A DNA stretch of 64,000 nucleotides from assembly GCF_000297095.1 (NCBI RefSeq), contig NZ_AEEA01000058.1:179321-243320 (forward strand), in the 5' to 3' direction. Source of the DNA: Treponema primitia ZAS-1 (GTDB taxonomy: Bacteria > Spirochaetota > Spirochaetia > Treponematales > Breznakiellaceae). Below are positions 63,341 to 64,000 of this stretch, piece by piece. The first letter of the stretch is position 1. Each line of letters opens with the position of its first letter. A program made the position numbers and the translations under genes. Below the pieces are notes generated by a model. It was given only the letters and a program-made list of their open reading frames with translations. It searched no databases and was not told the DNA's origin.

Positions 63341-64000
63341 CTATCTTTCTGCTATAGTATTGGGATTAATGTCAAGATAACTATTACAGCGCGCTGCCTC
63401 TATACCGCCGGAATCGTTTCTGTAAAGACTGTGGAACATGATTTGGTGATCATCTTGAAGCTGAAGATCAAATTCCTTAAGTAAGACATAATCATGGGTT
63501 GCAAGGAATATTTGAACTCCCATGTGCTGCATCTCAAGCAAGATCCCAACGATGGACTGCATCAATTTAGGATTCAGATTTGTTTCCGGTTCATCCCAAA
63601 ACAAGGCAGAACCATTGAGAAGCGTTCCATTTTGGAGTAAAATCCAAAGGAGGCCAAGCTTACGAAATCCTTCTGCCAACAGCGTAAACTCAAGTTTCCC
63701 CTGTTCATTACGTAAGAAGAACTCTTCATTTTCTATAACCACATTACCGTTCATTGCATCATGCAATTTTACCAGTAATTTTTTACGATCCTTGTCAGGT
63801 TGTCCTTTTAGCAATGGAAGAAATGCTTTACGAATAACATCCACATAAATTTCTTCAAAATGTATTTCACGTTCATTATAGAGAGAACTAAACCCGGGCG
63901 CATTGGCCGTCATGTCTTTTACGGGTATATAAGCGGCTTTAATAGGCGCTTCCATCCATTGCTTTGTTGACCCTGTTATTGAAGCTTTGAAAATGTCAGC
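63341..64000 (-). CDS. AAA family ATPase, C-terminal part
   Basis: The frame is open to the right edge, so the N-terminus with Walker A is outside the window. Visible: LLAEGFRKLGLLWILLQNGT (signature-like region), Walker B ALFWDEPETNLNPKLMQSIV and the H-loop VQIFLATHDYVLLKEFDLQL. This is the AAA_21/AAA_15 ABC-like type, common in stand-alone and defence ATPases. It ends NPNTIAER. No partner is visible. Confidence 0.82.
   Translation of the reverse strand, partial: ADIFKASITGSTKQWMEAPIKAAYIPVKDMTANAPGFSSLYNEREIHFEEIYVDVIRKAFLPLLKGQPDKDRKKLLVKLHDAMNGNVVIENEEFFLRNEQGKLEFTLLAEGFRKLGLLWILLQNGTLLNGSALFWDEPETNLNPKLMQSIVGILLEMQHMGVQIFLATHDYVLLKEFDLQLQDDHQIMFHSLYRNDSGGIEAARCNSYLDINPNTIAER

Overview
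The window looks like chromosome of a spirochaete, most likely a termite-gut-type Treponema. The pointers are a complete V-type (not F-type) ATP synthase operon, high GC in core genes, short operon junctions of the ATGA/TAATG type, and an anaerobe's complement of molybdenum enzymes. The species is an inference.

Region 1 (1-2.6 kb) is a scrap yard next to the start of yebC. It holds palindromic elements, a frameshifted lipoprotein start, a truncated BrnA-type antitoxin, an M23 peptidase tail and other gene tails, then an intact RelB/YoeB pair with a 20-bp inverted-repeat operator.

Region 2 (2.8-16 kb) is a molybdenum hydroxylase system. It has a fused 2Fe-2S/molybdopterin xanthine-dehydrogenase-type enzyme and the accessory set known around TrsS: a dicluster pyridine-nucleotide oxidoreductase, a small Cys4 protein, a C-GCAxxG-C-C protein, radical SAM TrsS, XdhC and a MocA-like nucleotidyltransferase. 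A methyltransferase-CoA ligase fusion and a MoeA-like protein follow. TrsS is split by a frameshift at an A8 run. The cofactor genes moaC, moaA, MOSC and mog follow at 21.8-24.3 kb. A ribose-type ABC transporter with a divergent LacI regulator lies between the two (16-21.8 kb).

Region 3 (24.3-30.8 kb) carries housekeeping genes on the minus strand: a NeuB-type synthase, MarC, HtrA, methionine aminopeptidase, a J-domain protein, a universal stress protein and V-ATPase subunit D.

Region 4 (30.8-45.07 kb) is a defence island inserted into the V-ATPase operon between atpB and atpD. In transcription order it has an SNF2 helicase, a DUF4391 protein, an ABC-type ATPase fused to a methyltransferase, a type III-like Mod, Fic, AbiEi, AbiEii and a type III-like Res. 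A BrnTA module follows, flanked by a duplicated palindromic element. It has its own promoters, one apparently giving a leaderless helicase mRNA and another, with an inverted repeat, in front of abiEi. This is the best candidate for an undescribed system.

Region 5 (45.07-62 kb) holds the rest of the V-ATPase operon (G/H, C, I, K, F, E, A, B), ptsN, secG, a HTH/PBP-like regulator, an FGGY sugar kinase, a CBS-ACT protein and a branched-chain amino acid ABC transporter. Region 6 (62-64 kb) has a second family of nested palindromes, thiol peroxidase and the end of an AAA ATPase gene that runs off the window.

No rRNA, tRNA, CRISPR array, transposase or integrase was recognised.
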